From: Sanguinoderma infundibulare
Lineage: Eukaryota > Basidiomycota > Agaricomycetes > Polyporales > Polyporaceae
Length of the DNA: 64,000 bases
NCBI GenBank assembly: GCA_032821775.1
Contig: JAVLRN010000007.1
Span: forward strand, 2,232,001-2,296,000
Direction: 5' to 3'
The translations under genes were made by a program, and so were the position numbers. Shown one piece after another: positions 37,117-48,814 of the stretch. Below the pieces are notes generated by a model. The model ran no database searches, was not told where the DNA came from, and saw nothing but the letters and a program-made list of their open reading frames with translations. Within the stretch, counting starts at the first letter, position 1, and every line of letters starts with the position of its first letter.

Positions 37117-38817
37117 ATGGGTATCAAGGGTCTCACCGCACTCTTGGCGGAGCACGCGCCAAAGTCCTTCCAGGTCCGTTACCTCTGCCCTGTTCACGAA
37201 TACCGAGTGTGCTTACCCCCGTTCGCCCCACAGGAACATGAGATTAAAACACTTTTTGGCCGCAAAGTCGCCATCGACGCGTCCATGTCAATATACCAGT
37301 TCCTCATCGCTGTCCGTCAGAAGGACGGCGAGCTGCTGACAAACGATGCAGGAGAGACCACCAGGTACGTGTTAACCTATATATATGGTGGAATACCGAT
37401 GCTCAGTGTGCAAGAAAGTCATTTGATGGGCTTCTTCTACCGTACAATCCGCATGGTGGAGAATGGCATCAAGCCCGCATACGTATTTGACGGGAAGCCA
37501 CCAGAGTTGAAGGCAGGCGTGGTGAGTACCCATTCCTTCCGCGTGCTGCATCCCCTTCTCAACTCCATGCAGCTCTCCAAGCGTTTTGAGAGGAGAGAGG
37601 AAGCCAAGGAGGAGGGCGAAGAGGCCAAGGAGACAGGTAAGCCGACCGCTCCCCTATCGCCTTCACCAGCGAAATGACCAACCCGCGTGCATAGGCACTA
37701 CTGAGGACATGGATCGCTTTTCCCGCCGTACCGTAAAAGTCACCCGGGAGCACAACGAAGAATGCAGGAAGCTCCTCGGTCTCATGGGTATCCCCTTCGT
37801 CGTCGTACGTCTTACACTTCTCTTCCCTCCTTGCCCTCTCACGCGCTTATCCTTCCCTAGGCACCCTCAGAAGCCGAGGCACAATGCGCCGAGCTCGCCC
37901 GCGGCGGCAAAGTCTACGCAGCTGGCTCAGAGGACATGGATACGCTCACGTTTGGCTCGCCTATCCTCTACCGCCACCTCACCTTCTCCGAGGCCCGCAA
38001 GACACCCATCTCCGAGATCAACCTCGAGAAGGCCCTAGAGGGTCTTGAAATGAATATGTCGCAATTCACCGACCTGTGCATCCTCCTAGGGTGCGATTAC
38101 CTTGAGCCAATCAAAGGCGTTGGCCCGAAGAGCGCACTGAAGCTCATCCGGGAGTATGGGACCCTCGGCAAGGTCATCAAGCACTTGAGAGAAAAGTGAG
38201 CACTGATGGCTGTCGACTATGCGCGCCGCGTAACTGACACGCTGTGGGGCAGGGCGGCGGAGAAGGAAGAGGCTGCAGAAGAGGGCAAGAAGAAGAAGGG
38301 CGGTATCCAGATCCCGGAAGAATGGCCTTGGGAGGAGGCGAAGGAGGTTTTCCTGAAACCGGACGTCACGCCTGCAGATGAACTCGACCTCGAGTGGAAG
38401 AGTCCCGACATCGAAGGCCTCGTGGAATTCCTTGTAAAGGACAAGGGTTTCAAGTACGTTTTCCTGCCGGAGTGGGTGGTACATCCGAAGCTGACTAACC
38501 CCTACAACAGCGAAGAACGCGTAAGGAAAGGAGCCGAGAAGCTCGCTAAATTCCTCAACGCGAAGCAGCAAGGCCGTCTCGACGGCTTCTTCACTGCGAA
38601 GCCCAAGACGTCACCAACAAGGAAAGTGAAGGAGAAGAAGGAGAAGGAGAAGGCTGCAGAGAAGGGTAAGGGGGGTAAGGGCACGAAGCGGAAGGTGCGT
38701 CCAGAAGTTTCAACTAACAGGTGCATGATTGGCTGACCGCTGCGCTTCCCTCAGGCTGAAGACATGGAAGACAAGAAGGTAGCAGCAGGGAGCAGCAAAA
38801 AGCCAAAGAAAAAGTGA
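37117..38817 (+). CDS. RAD27: RAD27/FEN1 flap endonuclease
   Basis: Structure-specific 5' flap endonuclease for Okazaki fragment maturation and long-patch base excision repair. Several exons, beginning [19 protein letters not shown]. The N-nuclease domain has [20 protein letters not shown] (metal-binding Asp) and [13 protein letters not shown]. The I-nuclease domain has the [11 protein letters not shown] acidic cluster, [33 protein letters not shown] (the helix-hairpin-helix preceded by catalytic Asp) and [13 protein letters not shown]-binding PIP box, QGRLDGFF, is followed by a long Lys/Glu-rich tail ending KKPKKK. That tail is longer than in the yeast protein. The start aligns exactly with the family (Gly2 at the active site). 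Confidence 0.98.
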
Positions 38818-39233
38818 ATTCGCCCAAATTCGCCCTTTTGACTTCGTGTCTTCGTCCTTCTGTCGGTTTCGCATCCATCGCACCATCTTGCCGTACATCT
38901 CGTCTTGTATATACCTCACCTGTTGTATTACTAGCGCACCTAATGCCTAATGACATGCTTCGGACGACCAGAGCTGAATGAAATGTTATCTCCGAGTCGA
39001 CAGTCAAAAGTCGTCGTTGCGTTGAAACTTATGTAGTCTTGATGGCCGACCATATACCAGTAGGTTTTGCTATCCGTGTATGGCACGGTTGCACGGACGT
39101 CTTACCGTACATCTCATTTTCTGCACCTCCTGCCTCGTACGAATCAGACGACCACTGTCAGAGCCAGACGAAATGGCATCCCTCCCACCAAGCAACACCG
39201 AGTGCCCACGTACGCGTACAGCACCCACGGCTA
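38818..39233. other. convergent 3' intergenic region (RAD27/NOP12)
   Basis: 416 bp of 3' flank. No gene recognised. Confidence 0.5.
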
Positions 39234-41418
39234 TCACTTCTTCGTATTCATCTTCATCAACGCCTTCCCGCTTCTCACCCTCTTCTTCGGCTTGTCCCTC
39301 TTCCCCTGCCCGGCCCCACCCTCCTTGCGCTCGCTCGCCCGCTTCCGCACCCTCTCCCTGTCCTTGTCCCCGGAAGACTTCGACTTCACGCCCTTCTCCG
39401 CGAGTGCCTTGGCGCGCTTCTTCGCGAGCCGCCGTGCGACGCGGTCCGCGTCCGCAGCTTTGACCTTCTTGCGCTCCTCCTTGGGCAGGTGGGCGAGCTT
39501 CGCCCCGAGCTCGGGGTTCCCTCTTGGGGTGCGCGCGGGGACCAGGCGCGGCGCGGGCCCGGGTCGTGAGGGAGAGGTGCCTGGGCGGGAAGACTTGCCG
39601 GAGGAGGAAGAGACGCGCGGGGGTTTGGCGACACGCAGCTTGGGACCGCCGGGGAGGGTTTTGCAGCGCTGGACGCGGAGCTTGCGCTTTGCGAACTTGA
39701 GCTTGGATTGGTCGAGCGCGAGGATCTCGTCGACGCATTCGCGGTCCTGGGGGTGCGTGTGTGAGACCGCGTACGACAAGGCTGAGAGGTTGGTAAGAGT
39801 GGTGCTCACTGCAAACTGGACATATGCGAAGCCCTTCCCGAGCTGCGTGTCCTTGTCACGGATGACGCGCACGCGCTTTACCCACGTCGGGGTCTTATCC
39901 TCGCCCCTCCCATCGTCCTCCTCGCTCGCGCTTTCGTCTTCTTCCTCCTCCTCGTCATCGCTGCCCGCGCTCGTCTTCTCTCCAGGCTTCCCCCTCTCCT
40001 CTGTCACCACACTCTCGAAGAACGCTCTCAGGTCTTCGTCCTTACTCGTGAACTCAAGGTTCCCCACGAATAGAGTCGCCTTCGGGTCCCCCGCCATCAC
40101 ATTGTCCCTCGCGCTCGCGCCCGCTCCACCAGCCTTATCCATCCCTTCTCCCTCCTTCGGCCGCGCATCTTTCTTCACCACATCAACCCTCAGCGTCCTC
40201 CCCAAGAACAGGCTCCCATCGCATTTCTCCGCACACGCGCTCGCCGCATCGTACGGGTCCATCACGGGCGCAGGCGGGGGGACGTTTGCCGGTCGCTTCG
40301 CGAGCGCGTCGGCCGAGGGCGGGTGCGCGAAGACGACGTAGGCGTTGACGGCGTCGACGTGCTCGTGGATTTCGTGCTTGATGAACGCGATCCGCTTCTT
40401 CTCCTTCGGGGTCAGGTACTGCTTCTGCGGGGCCGCTGCCGCCGCCTCGTCCTCGTCGTTGTCGGCACGCCAGGTGGCGGCGCGCTCGCGGTGGTGCTCG
40501 CGGGGTTTGCTGGGCTTAGAATTGGAGTGAGAGTGGGAGGTTTTGCGATTGTCGTCGGGGAGCTCGGCGGTGGGCTTCTTGAATGCGACGGAGCGGAAGC
40601 GGACGGACTCGATTTTAGCGGAGGGGACGAAGGAGAGGATGTGACGTTTGAGCTGCTTTTGTACAGGCTACGCGCACACACACACGATTCCTACGAGTTA
40701 GTGTATGCGCGCGGTAATAACTTGGAGGGAGGACGTACACGGGACTTGGTAACCTCCACTGCGACATTCCCGATGAATATTGTGCGTGCATCGCGCTGTT
40801 CTGAAGTCTCCTCTGAGGGCGCGAACTTCTGCGTTCCGTGTCGCGACTGGCCTGCCGGTTGCGAGTCTTTCTGGAGCGACTCGTGCACGAGTTTGGATGG
40901 GTCTCCTTCGTCGTCGGAGTCGCTGGAAGCTTCTTCTGCATCGTCCTCGTCTTCCGACACGTCCTCGCCTTCATCGCTGTCCTGACTCTCGTCTTCCTCG
41001 CTCTCGCTTTCTGCTCTGACCTTTAGGGCATTTGTGACGGCTTTCGCTTGTATTTTAGATGTGGAAGGGACGGCTAAAGCGCAATAATACAGCCCACCAC
41101 ATATATGGTGAATACTAGTTGCGGTCACATACCTGCAGCCTCAGATTTTGATCGTTTCGCCTTTGCATTATGCGTGTCCTCGATCGCCTTCCGCTTCTTC
41201 TCAGAGGGTGGAGCAGGGGCAGCACTCACAGATGGGGTGGGAGCCGCTGGACGAAGGGGTGGCGCCTTATGTCTGTCTGCTCAAAATGTGTCTTAAGAAA
41301 TGGAGGGCATGCAAGGACTCACAGAAGTTGTTGAACGGAAGACGTCGTCCAAGCCCTTGTCAATTGCCTTGCCCTTGCCCTTGTTTGCCCCAGGAAGGAG
41401 AAAAGACGAAAGGCTCAT
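39234..41418 (-). CDS. NOP12: NOP12-like nucleolar RNA-binding protein
   Basis: Nop12 acts in 25S rRNA maturation (5.8S/25S pre-rRNA folding) in the nucleolus. Exon 1 starts MSLSSFLLPGANKGKGKAID. A long acidic Ser/Asp/Glu stretch follows. RRM1 opens RTIFIGNVAVEVTKS and runs on to VDAVNAYVVFAHPPSADA, with the insertion between RNP2 and RNP1 seen in Nop12. RRM2 has ATLFVGNLEFTSKDEDLRAF (RNP2) and GKGFAYVQFA (RNP1), with an acidic insert between. The C-terminal tail is very basic (ERKKVKAADADRVARRLAKK, ending MKMNTKK). At least five exons; an intron interrupts RRM1 at 40735-40670 and another lies after RNP1 of RRM2. The size and domain order fit Nop12 better than other two-RRM proteins. Confidence 0.88.
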
Positions 41419-41689
41419 GGTTTCGAGAAGTAAATGTCCAGCCAGAGGTGTAATGGAATGAATCGAGCTCCAGACAGCCCGAGTGCGGGCCTCAGCTGGA
41501 CGAATGGCTTGCGAATAGCCCGCGCAAAATGACTTTTCTCAGAATGGCAATACAGACGCCCACCCCTCACCAGAGGCTCCGACTGTTCGCACACTTCGCA
41601 TGAGCTCTTCAAACATTTCCTTCTCGCTAAGCGACAATCGTTCTATCACACTATATAATCGCGCTCAGAAACCACATCAGGCATGGCCT

Positions 41690-42489
41690 ACTCTGTCAAT
41701 TCCTGGGAATTGGGGTTCACCCTAGACACGACTCAAGGCCATCCTTCCTGTTCCCGCTCGGAGTTCGGACGACCACTACCTTGTCATTGATTCGTCAAAA
41801 GCTATACGCATCCACAGCCTTGGGACCAGTACGTTTCTGATTGCAGCTTCTCGTGGAGACATGTCGTACTTATTAGTTGTCGAGGCCCGCCAAGTTAACG
41901 GCGACCGACATGCCGAGACGCTGAACTAGGTTTATAGCCGTTCTAACCCGAAGCCACTTGTGAGCGATCGGGCCATCTTGGACGCTCAGAGTGCATTCCT
42001 GGCGACGGAGTTCTAACCGTGCCCAGAGTGTGGGCCCTGGGAAGCTGGATTGCTTTAAGAAGAGGTGACGTTCCTTTTCTGAGTCTTCAACTATGTTCCT
42101 CATCGCGCCCTCTGAAACGGTGATATTACTCTCCGAGTTGCCATTCGTTTACACCAGCGCATGACCCACCCTTATGTCCGGCCACAGACGTCCAGCACGT
42201 CATACACTACTATCTCCAGGCTGCCGAACACGGCGGAAGTCGTTCACCTCTGCCAGACAGTGCCGTCTTCTGCCGAGCCCATTCTCATGCGGTCACCTGG
42301 CGGCACGGGTGCACACTGGACAGGTCCCGATCCAACAACGTTAGGATGACTGCCGTTTATGCGGCGTATCCTTTCGAGGAAAACCTCGCACTTCTCGCGC
42401 TGTCGGATGATGGGTGGCGAAGACAATGTGCTATTATTGTCCGTAACGGATCGCACGACATTGTGCAGGAACATGAGTTAAGTAAGCGC
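41690..42489 (+). pseudogene. unidentified gene relic on the plus strand
   Basis: Two stretches read like protein but do not connect. One follows a ctag acceptor-like site at about 41727 and includes DDHYLVIDSSKAIRIHSLGT and TFLIAASRGDMSYLLVVEA before a stop near 41928. The second is open from about 42122 to 42489 and includes MTAVYAAYPFEENLALLALS and DGWRRQCAIIVRNGSHDIVQ. Stops in all frames separate them. No family recognised; the style recalls basidiomycete F-box proteins. A decayed gene is more likely than a functional one, but a multi-exon gene cannot be excluded. Confidence 0.3.
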
Positions 42490-42660
42490 AGATAGATGAC
42501 TGAGCAGTTCACTCCTCAGAGGGAGCCTGGTGACCTTTGGTTCCACGACTAATATTAAAACCGCTCTAGCAGAGAACATAAATAGCGGGCGGTCTTCGCA
42601 ATAATGGCTGGCCGACCTTGAGTCCTTCACAGCGTCTTCCACAGCCCAGACGAGTTGAAC

Positions 42661-43812
42661 ATGTCCGAAACGCATCGGCCGGGTTGGGACAAACCCCTCG
42701 ATCCGTCATTCTACGCACCGGACGAAGAAGAGAAAGCGTTTCTGAAGGTGGCGATAGGAATCCAGGACAATGAGGACCTGAAGACGCACATCATCGCTGT
42801 ACAAGCCAAAGCCTTTGAGGTATGTGAAACTACACCTATGCAACGTCAACTGGCTCTCACGCACCATTAATGTCAGCTTTACAAGTATCCATGTATTCGA
42901 ATGTTTGGTTTCATAAAGTACGTCCTCAGAATTCAGATGGGGGATCAGCTGAATCCACAATGTCCTATGATAGCCTCAGGATTGCGCGTGTTCCTGCGTA
43001 CCCCCAGTTCCTTGAGCTGGGAAAGCGGCGCAAAGGCGCAATAATGTTGGACATCGGATGCTGTTGTATGTCACGAGCAGTACTAGCTCCCGCGCCTCTT
43101 CTTGAACCATCTCTTGCTCTATTGCGTAACAGTCGGGTGCGACACCCGCAAAGCCGTCCTCGACGGGTGGCCTGTCGACGGAGTCATCGCGGGCGACCTC
43201 AGTAAGGGTAAGCCCCTCCGATCCGCCTTCCAGGGCATCCCATCGTCCAACTTCATCACCACAGACTTCTGGGATCTCGGACACCAGCTCTTCCGCTCCA
43301 CCCCCTCGACCTTCCCCGTGCACCACCTGCAAGGCGACGTCCTCGACCCCGCCTACCTCGCGCAAGCCCCCGTCCTCGCCACCTCCTCCACCCCGCCCGC
43401 CGCCCCGCCGCCGCCCCTCGGCGCGGTGACGTCCCTCAACGAGCTGCACGGCCAGGTCTCCGCGGTCTTCGCCAGCGCCTTTTTCCACCTCTTCAAGTTC
43501 GACGACCAGGAGCGCGTCGCGCGCCGCCTCGCCGGCCTCCTCTCGCCCCTCCCCGGCTCGATGCTCTTCGGCATGCACAACGGGCAGCCCGAGAAGCGCG
43601 TGTGGGCTCCCCACCCGGGGACGCAGATGCACTGTCACTCCGTAGAGAGCTGGAAGGAGCTCTGGGAGGGCATCTTCGCCGAGGTCGGGGTCGAGGTCGA
43701 GGTGGACGCGCAGCTGGAGAAACGCGAGGACGGCGGGATGAGCGTGTACGGGACCTACCCGGACAACACCGAGCAGCGCTATTATATGTGGTGGTCGGTG
43801 ACGAGGGTTTGA
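42661..43812 (+). CDS. SAM-dependent methyltransferase (paralogue 1)
   Basis: Five exons. The N-terminus MSETHRPGWDKPLDPSFYAP is followed by KTHIIAVQAKAFE, LYKYPCIRMFGFIK and IARVPAYPQFLELGKRRKGA. The SAM-binding motif I is IMLDIGCCFGCDTRKAVLDG, interrupted by an intron after the second Cys. FWDLGHQLFRSTPSTFPV, a post-I acidic QGDVLDPAYL, SAVFASAFFHLFKFDDQERVA and GMHNGQPEKRVW complete a class I Rossmann methyltransferase. The sequence resembles the fungal methyltransferases found in meroterpenoid clusters (AusD/Trt5-like), but no such cluster lies here, so the substrate is unknown. A close inverted paralogue lies at 61945-63176, with the same intron layout. Confidence 0.88.
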
Positions 43813-44451
43813 GAGGTGGGGTGAATGGTAGGTCTGTCAGTAGAGAGCGTTACAGTGGTTTACCTTGACAAGCTTGGCGTTGTCATTCAACTGCCCAATG
43901 TATTTCGCATTTAGACAGGTTGTCCAAGCCGTGGCAACTTGGTAAGTACACCTAAGGGTATGTATGCACAGATATTGACTATAGCTACATACAGTATACG
44001 TATAGCCAACTTCTGTTCTAAGCGAGCGAGCGTGTAGGGGATATAGACAGCGAGCGAAACAGAATAACGCAACGAAAACCTTTCGGCGTTCGCGAGGGCG
44101 CGTCGTACGCAACACGACCGCCCTTCTCCACGACGCCACGGACGATTAGGCCAAGTATCTAAGATGTGTACGGTACGTAGATTACACCCATTAGTCCAGG
44201 TATACGAATATACGTAAGCCAGCATCGGTATCGGTGTATATCGACGTGAACGGATTCGTGAGTAGTAGTGAGGTCTGAAACGTTAACGAGGGGACAGCAA
44301 CTTCCAATGTGCCAAGTGCCAAGAGGGCTGTGGTGATAGTATTCCTATATTCCGTATATAATGCAAGACTCGGACGCGCGACAGCAGCAGCAGAAGCACA
44401 CTCACACAGTTCTCCATCCAACCATTCCAACAATCCCGCCGACCAAACCCC
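43813..44451. other. convergent 3' intergenic region
   Basis: 639 bp between the methyltransferase and the coiled-coil gene. Nothing recognised. Confidence 0.5.
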
Positions 44452-46919
44452 TCACTTCCGCATGATCTTCTCCCGCAGCTCTGCGCCCTTCAGCCGCGCG
44501 CGCAGGTACTCGAGCCGCGCCTCGTACCGTGCCGTCACCTCCCCTCGCCGCCTCCGGATATCCGCCAGCTCGTTCTCCATCGTCATCAGCTCCTCGTCGT
44601 CGATGGCCGCCGCCGCCAAGGCGCGCCTGCTGACCGAGCCCGTGGACCCAACCTCGGAACGCGACGAGGGTGAGATCGGGCTGCTGATGCCCTCCACCCT
44701 CCGAGACTCGCGGCGCATGCTCCCACTGCGGCTAGTGTTCAGCTTCGGGCGGTAGCCCTCGGTCTCCTCGACCGTCTCGAGCGGCAGGTGCCCTGTGCTC
44801 CGCGCGAGGTTGACACTCGAGCTGCTCGCTAGACCCAAGTGGCCGACGACGGTGGGGAGCAGCGGCCCTGTCCTGCTCCGAGACGAGACGGACGACATCG
44901 ACGTCTTGTGTCCGAGCGCCGGCTGGGACGAGAGAGGAGACGACGTCGAGGGGGCCGTCCGTATCTTGTTGCTGACCGAGGGCGTGCGTTTTAGTGAGCG
45001 CGCGGTGCGAATCGAGCCGCTGGACTTGAACGAGACCGCGTCGAAGTCCTTCAAGTTCCCAGCGCGCAGCGTCCCCAGCGACCAGCTGCCGTCGTTCAGG
45101 GAGCCGTGCGAGGGCAGCGGAGGTATGACGGGAGGTTTTAGCTGCCGCTGCCGTGTCAGGGTCGAGAGCTCGAGGCCGTTGAACGCGTCGAGCAGTCGGT
45201 GGCCCTCGGCTTCTACGAGTTCTATTTGGTGTCGGATATCTTGCACAGACTCGACCTGGTCGTCGTCGGGTAAGTCGTTGGCATTGATGTGGGTATACGT
45301 CGACTCGATCCCTTTGGACGTCGAGCCGGGGAAAGAAGAAGGGGGTGCTGTGCGGCTGCCTGACCGTGTCCTAGAGCGTGGCGGCCCCGGATCCGTCGCG
45401 CTGAAGGTGTGGCCGCCGATGACGGTTCTGCGGGAGAACGTGTGGGATAGTCGAGAGGAAGAGGCGTCGGTCCTCAGCGAAGCCTCGCTGGACTGCTTTG
45501 AGAGTGTCCGAGGGAAGGTAGCGCGCTCCGGAGGAGCGGTTACCACAGAGTAGATACTCACGGTATCGTTTCTGTGAGCATCGGGAGGCAATGAAACGAT
45601 TCGACGGCTTGTCGCACGGCGGAGGAGACCGGTGACGGCTGAAGTAAACGACTTCTTGGAAACGACAGAAGGAGAGCGAATGGATGGGGGAGGTTGTACA
45701 TGGAAGTTGGTCGAGGCACGGCGCCCATTTAATACCGAAGCTGCGCGGCGTCAATACGCGAACCAGTGTGGAGAGTGATATTTACTCACTTCGTGAGTCT
45801 GGTGTGCTCGGTGGTGGCCTGGACACGGGTACGAGGGGTGCCTCTGTGGGTACGGCCGAGCCGCTAGCAAATCGTTCGAAGAGATTTTGGCGAAGAAGAC
45901 GATATTCATCGTCACTAGGGAAGGATTAGATATATTGTTGAACTTCTGACGAGGTTTGAAGGAGTAAGGGATGAATGACCAAATGGCTGGTTATGCTCTC
46001 ATTGTACTGTCCGCACTCGCTCGTGCGTGATCGCGAATTCGCGGAATCAACTCTAGTCCAGCACGCGGATGCCTGAATGATCACCAAACCCATTTCCACA
46101 ACTGACGTGCCCCATCCGAGAAACTATCGAGGGCATCCGAAGAATGGCCGATGACGACTCTGAGACATCCGCACCGTCCCGTGCATTAACCAAACGTTAG
46201 CGCAACACCCCTGCTCCATTTCCGGCGGCGACGGTGTGCAAACTGATTTCGGTTGATGCCGCTTGAGTTTGTAGGAGGAGTGAGAGAAGTGGGAATTGGG
46301 AAGCGAGGGCGGGAATAGAAGCCAAGAAGGGGAACCAGTTGGATATGGGGTCGTGTACGAATTTCGGAGTGAGATGAAGACGGTGGGACTCACCTAAGCA
46401 AGCCCTCCGAGTTGGCCGTTGCAAGTTCGTTTAGTCGTTGAGCGAGTGTTACCCTGGGGCAAGGGGGCGGATGAGGGCGAGAAGCGGAGAGGGTAAGGAG
46501 ATTACTGACGTGAGGAGGTCGGTCGAAGTGCGAGGAGTTGTCATATCACTGACATTGCCATTCCGCCGGTGGGACGTAGCTGAGGAGCCAGCCTGATTCC
46601 GGGATGTGGAAGTGCTCGTCCGGGGACGACGGATGGAGCCTACGAGGGAGCGTTTGTCTGCGGCCTTGGAAGTGAGGGAGGAGTTGGAGACGGCGAGGGA
46701 TGGGGAGGTATATGGGGTCGCGGGAGGAGAGGTGGGGTTGCGGTCTACCTCGCGTTCCTTGCCCTTGGCCTTGCCGTACTGTGGCGGATGTAATGAAGAG
46801 CGCAGGGAAGTGATAGACGATCGACGTACGAATCTGGAGCGAATGACGCGCACGACCGAGCCGTCATTGTACGCAGGAGACTGAAGGTCGTCCGGCCGTC
46901 TGGCAGAGAAAAACCCCAT
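44452..46919 (-). CDS. uncharacterised basidiomycete protein with C-terminal coiled coil
   Basis: Five exons (46919-46830, 46778-46510, 46453-46394, 45914-45790, 45740-44452) total 1833 nt, exactly 610 codons plus a stop. The N-terminus MGFFSARRPDDLQ leads to VVRVIRSRFYGKAKGKEREV. A short conserved-looking block spans exons 3 and 4 (LAQRLNELATANSEGLLSDD then EYRLLRQNLFERFA). Then comes a long Ser/Thr/Arg-rich, probably disordered region with SRPPPSTP and KKSFTSAVTGLLRRATSRR. The last 60 residues form a coiled coil (DDEELMTMENELADIRRRRG, then ARYEARLEYLRARLKGAELR). The 51-nt first intron is a multiple of three, so read-through would also stay open. The intron between exons 3 and 4 is unusually long (479 nt). 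No function known; phosphorylation-rich scaffold is a guess. Confidence 0.75.
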
Positions 46920-47174
46920 CCCTTCATGCCGGTCTGCGTCCAAGTCCCGCTGCACGACCACCCGGGGCGACCCCGGCCAGTCACACCATCCGTCACCCTG
47001 TCACTCCGTGACCCGTGATTTCTCTTCTCGGGACATATCGGCACCAAAATAATCGGAAACGTACGACACGCGCGACCGCGTCCACCACACCGCTAGTAGT
47101 AGTACTGCCAGACGCGTTCTCACGTCTCCTTCTCCACCACCACGACCTCCGCCACAAGTACGACGACGACCACG
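46920..47174. promoter_or_regulatory. divergent promoter of the coiled-coil gene and ERG24
   Basis: 255 bp between divergent start codons. No obvious TATA box; sterol-response elements were not identified. Confidence 0.4.
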
Positions 47175-48814
47175 ATGGCGTCCTCTTCCAAGGCCGCCGT
47201 TCAAGACCTCAATCCACGCACAACCCACTATGAATTCCTCGGCCCCCCTGGAGCGTTAGCCATCACGCTCGGTGTCCCAGCCATGACCTACATCCTCTTC
47301 TTTGCCTGCTCCGAACAGACTGGCGGTTGTCCGCCCCCCATCGACACCGGCCTCGTTCTCGACTCGCTCGCTAGCGTGGAGTTCTGGAAGAGCCTCTGGG
47401 ACACCCAAGCTGTCCTCGCTTACCTCGCCTGGTACTCATTCACTGTTGCCGCCTGGTTCATCATTCCCGGAGACTGGATCGAGGGCACGCAGATGCGTAA
47501 TGGGCAGAAAAAGCAGTACAAGATTAACGGTGTGCACTTCTCTATCTCCCGACTTGTGCCGTGGCTCATACCCATCAATTCAGCATTTGCCACTCTCCTC
47601 TCGGTTCTCGGTCTCACCGCGGGTGCCATTTACCGCGACGGTCCAGAACCTTTCACCTTTGTCTACCAGCACTGGGCAGGTCTTGTGACTGCATCCATCC
47701 TCATGTCTGTCCTACAAGGCATCGCTGTCTACGCCGCCTCATTCCGTCCAGGCGCCCTTCTCGCCCTCGGCGGCAACAGCGGCAACCCCATCTATGATGT
47801 CCGTTATCCTTCCCATCTTTGACCACCGAGCAATGTGGCTGATCATATCCACCGTGCAGTTCTACATTGGTCGCGAGCTGAATCCGTCCATTGGTTCCTT
47901 TGACATCAAGTCCTTCAATGAGCTTCGTCCTGGCCTCATCCTTTGGGTGCTCATCGACATAGGCATGGTTTGCGAACAGGCCGTTCGTCGTGGTGGTCTC
48001 ACCAAGGTTACCGATTCAATGTGGCTTGTGCTTGCTTTCCAGTCGTGGTATGTGGTCGATGGTCTCTACAACGAGGTATGTCTCCATTCTTCTACAGCGA
48101 CGCGTGCCTTTCTCATCTTAGCTGCAGCCGGCCATCTTCACCACCATGGATATCACCACGGACGGCTTTGGATTTATGCTATCAGTGGGCGACCTTGCTT
48201 GGGTTCCTTTCGTCTACTCCCTCCAAGCCCGCTACTTGGTCTTCAACCAGATCGAACTTGGCCCCATCTACACCACTTTGATCATCGCTGTCAACTTGGC
48301 GGGCTTCTACATCTTCCGTGCTGCGAACGGCGAGAAGAACGACTTCAGGAACGGTCGCAATCCGAAGAGTAAGTCGAACGCGTTCAGGAAATGATCGCAT
48401 GATCTCACTGTCGTGACAGACCTGGAATTCATGACCACCGAGCGCGGCACCAAGCTCCTTACCACCGGTTGGTGGGGCTGTTCTCGTCACCCGAACTACA
48501 TGTACGTTCACCTGTCCCCAATAGTTCGCTCATTTTATTCAAGTCATCGAATTTGTAGGGGCGACCTCCTTATGGCGTTTGCCTGGTCTCTACCGACCGG
48601 TTTCACAACGCCGATTACATACTTCTACGTGATCTACTTCGCTGTCCTCCTCATCCACCGTCAGAGGCGTGATGACGAGGCGTGCGAGATCAAGTACGTA
48701 ACAACTTTTGAACGCAGCTATAATAGCGTGTTGACGAATTGTCCCAGGTATGGCAAGGACTGGCACAAGTACAAGAAGCTCGTGCCCTGGCGCATCATCC
48801 CCTACGTGTACTAA
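47175..48814 (+). CDS. ERG24: ERG24, sterol C-14 reductase
   Basis: Reduces the C14=C15 double bond left by sterol 14-demethylase in ergosterol synthesis, using NADPH in the ER membrane. Six exons encode about 450 residues with many hydrophobic helices. Family marks are YEFLGPPGALAITLGVP near the start, FFIGRELNP-type FYIGRELNPSIGSFDIKSF, LNELRPGLILWVLI-like ELRPGLILWVLIDIG, MDITTDGFGFMLSVGDLAWV, PFVYSLQARYLV, LLTTGWWGCSRHPNYMGDLL, HRQRRDDEACEIKYGKDW and the C-terminal WRIIPYVY. These are the conserved sterol-reductase signatures (Erg4/Erg24, lamin B receptor). The N-terminal length and the LGPPGA segment favour Erg24 over Erg4. Confidence 0.95.
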
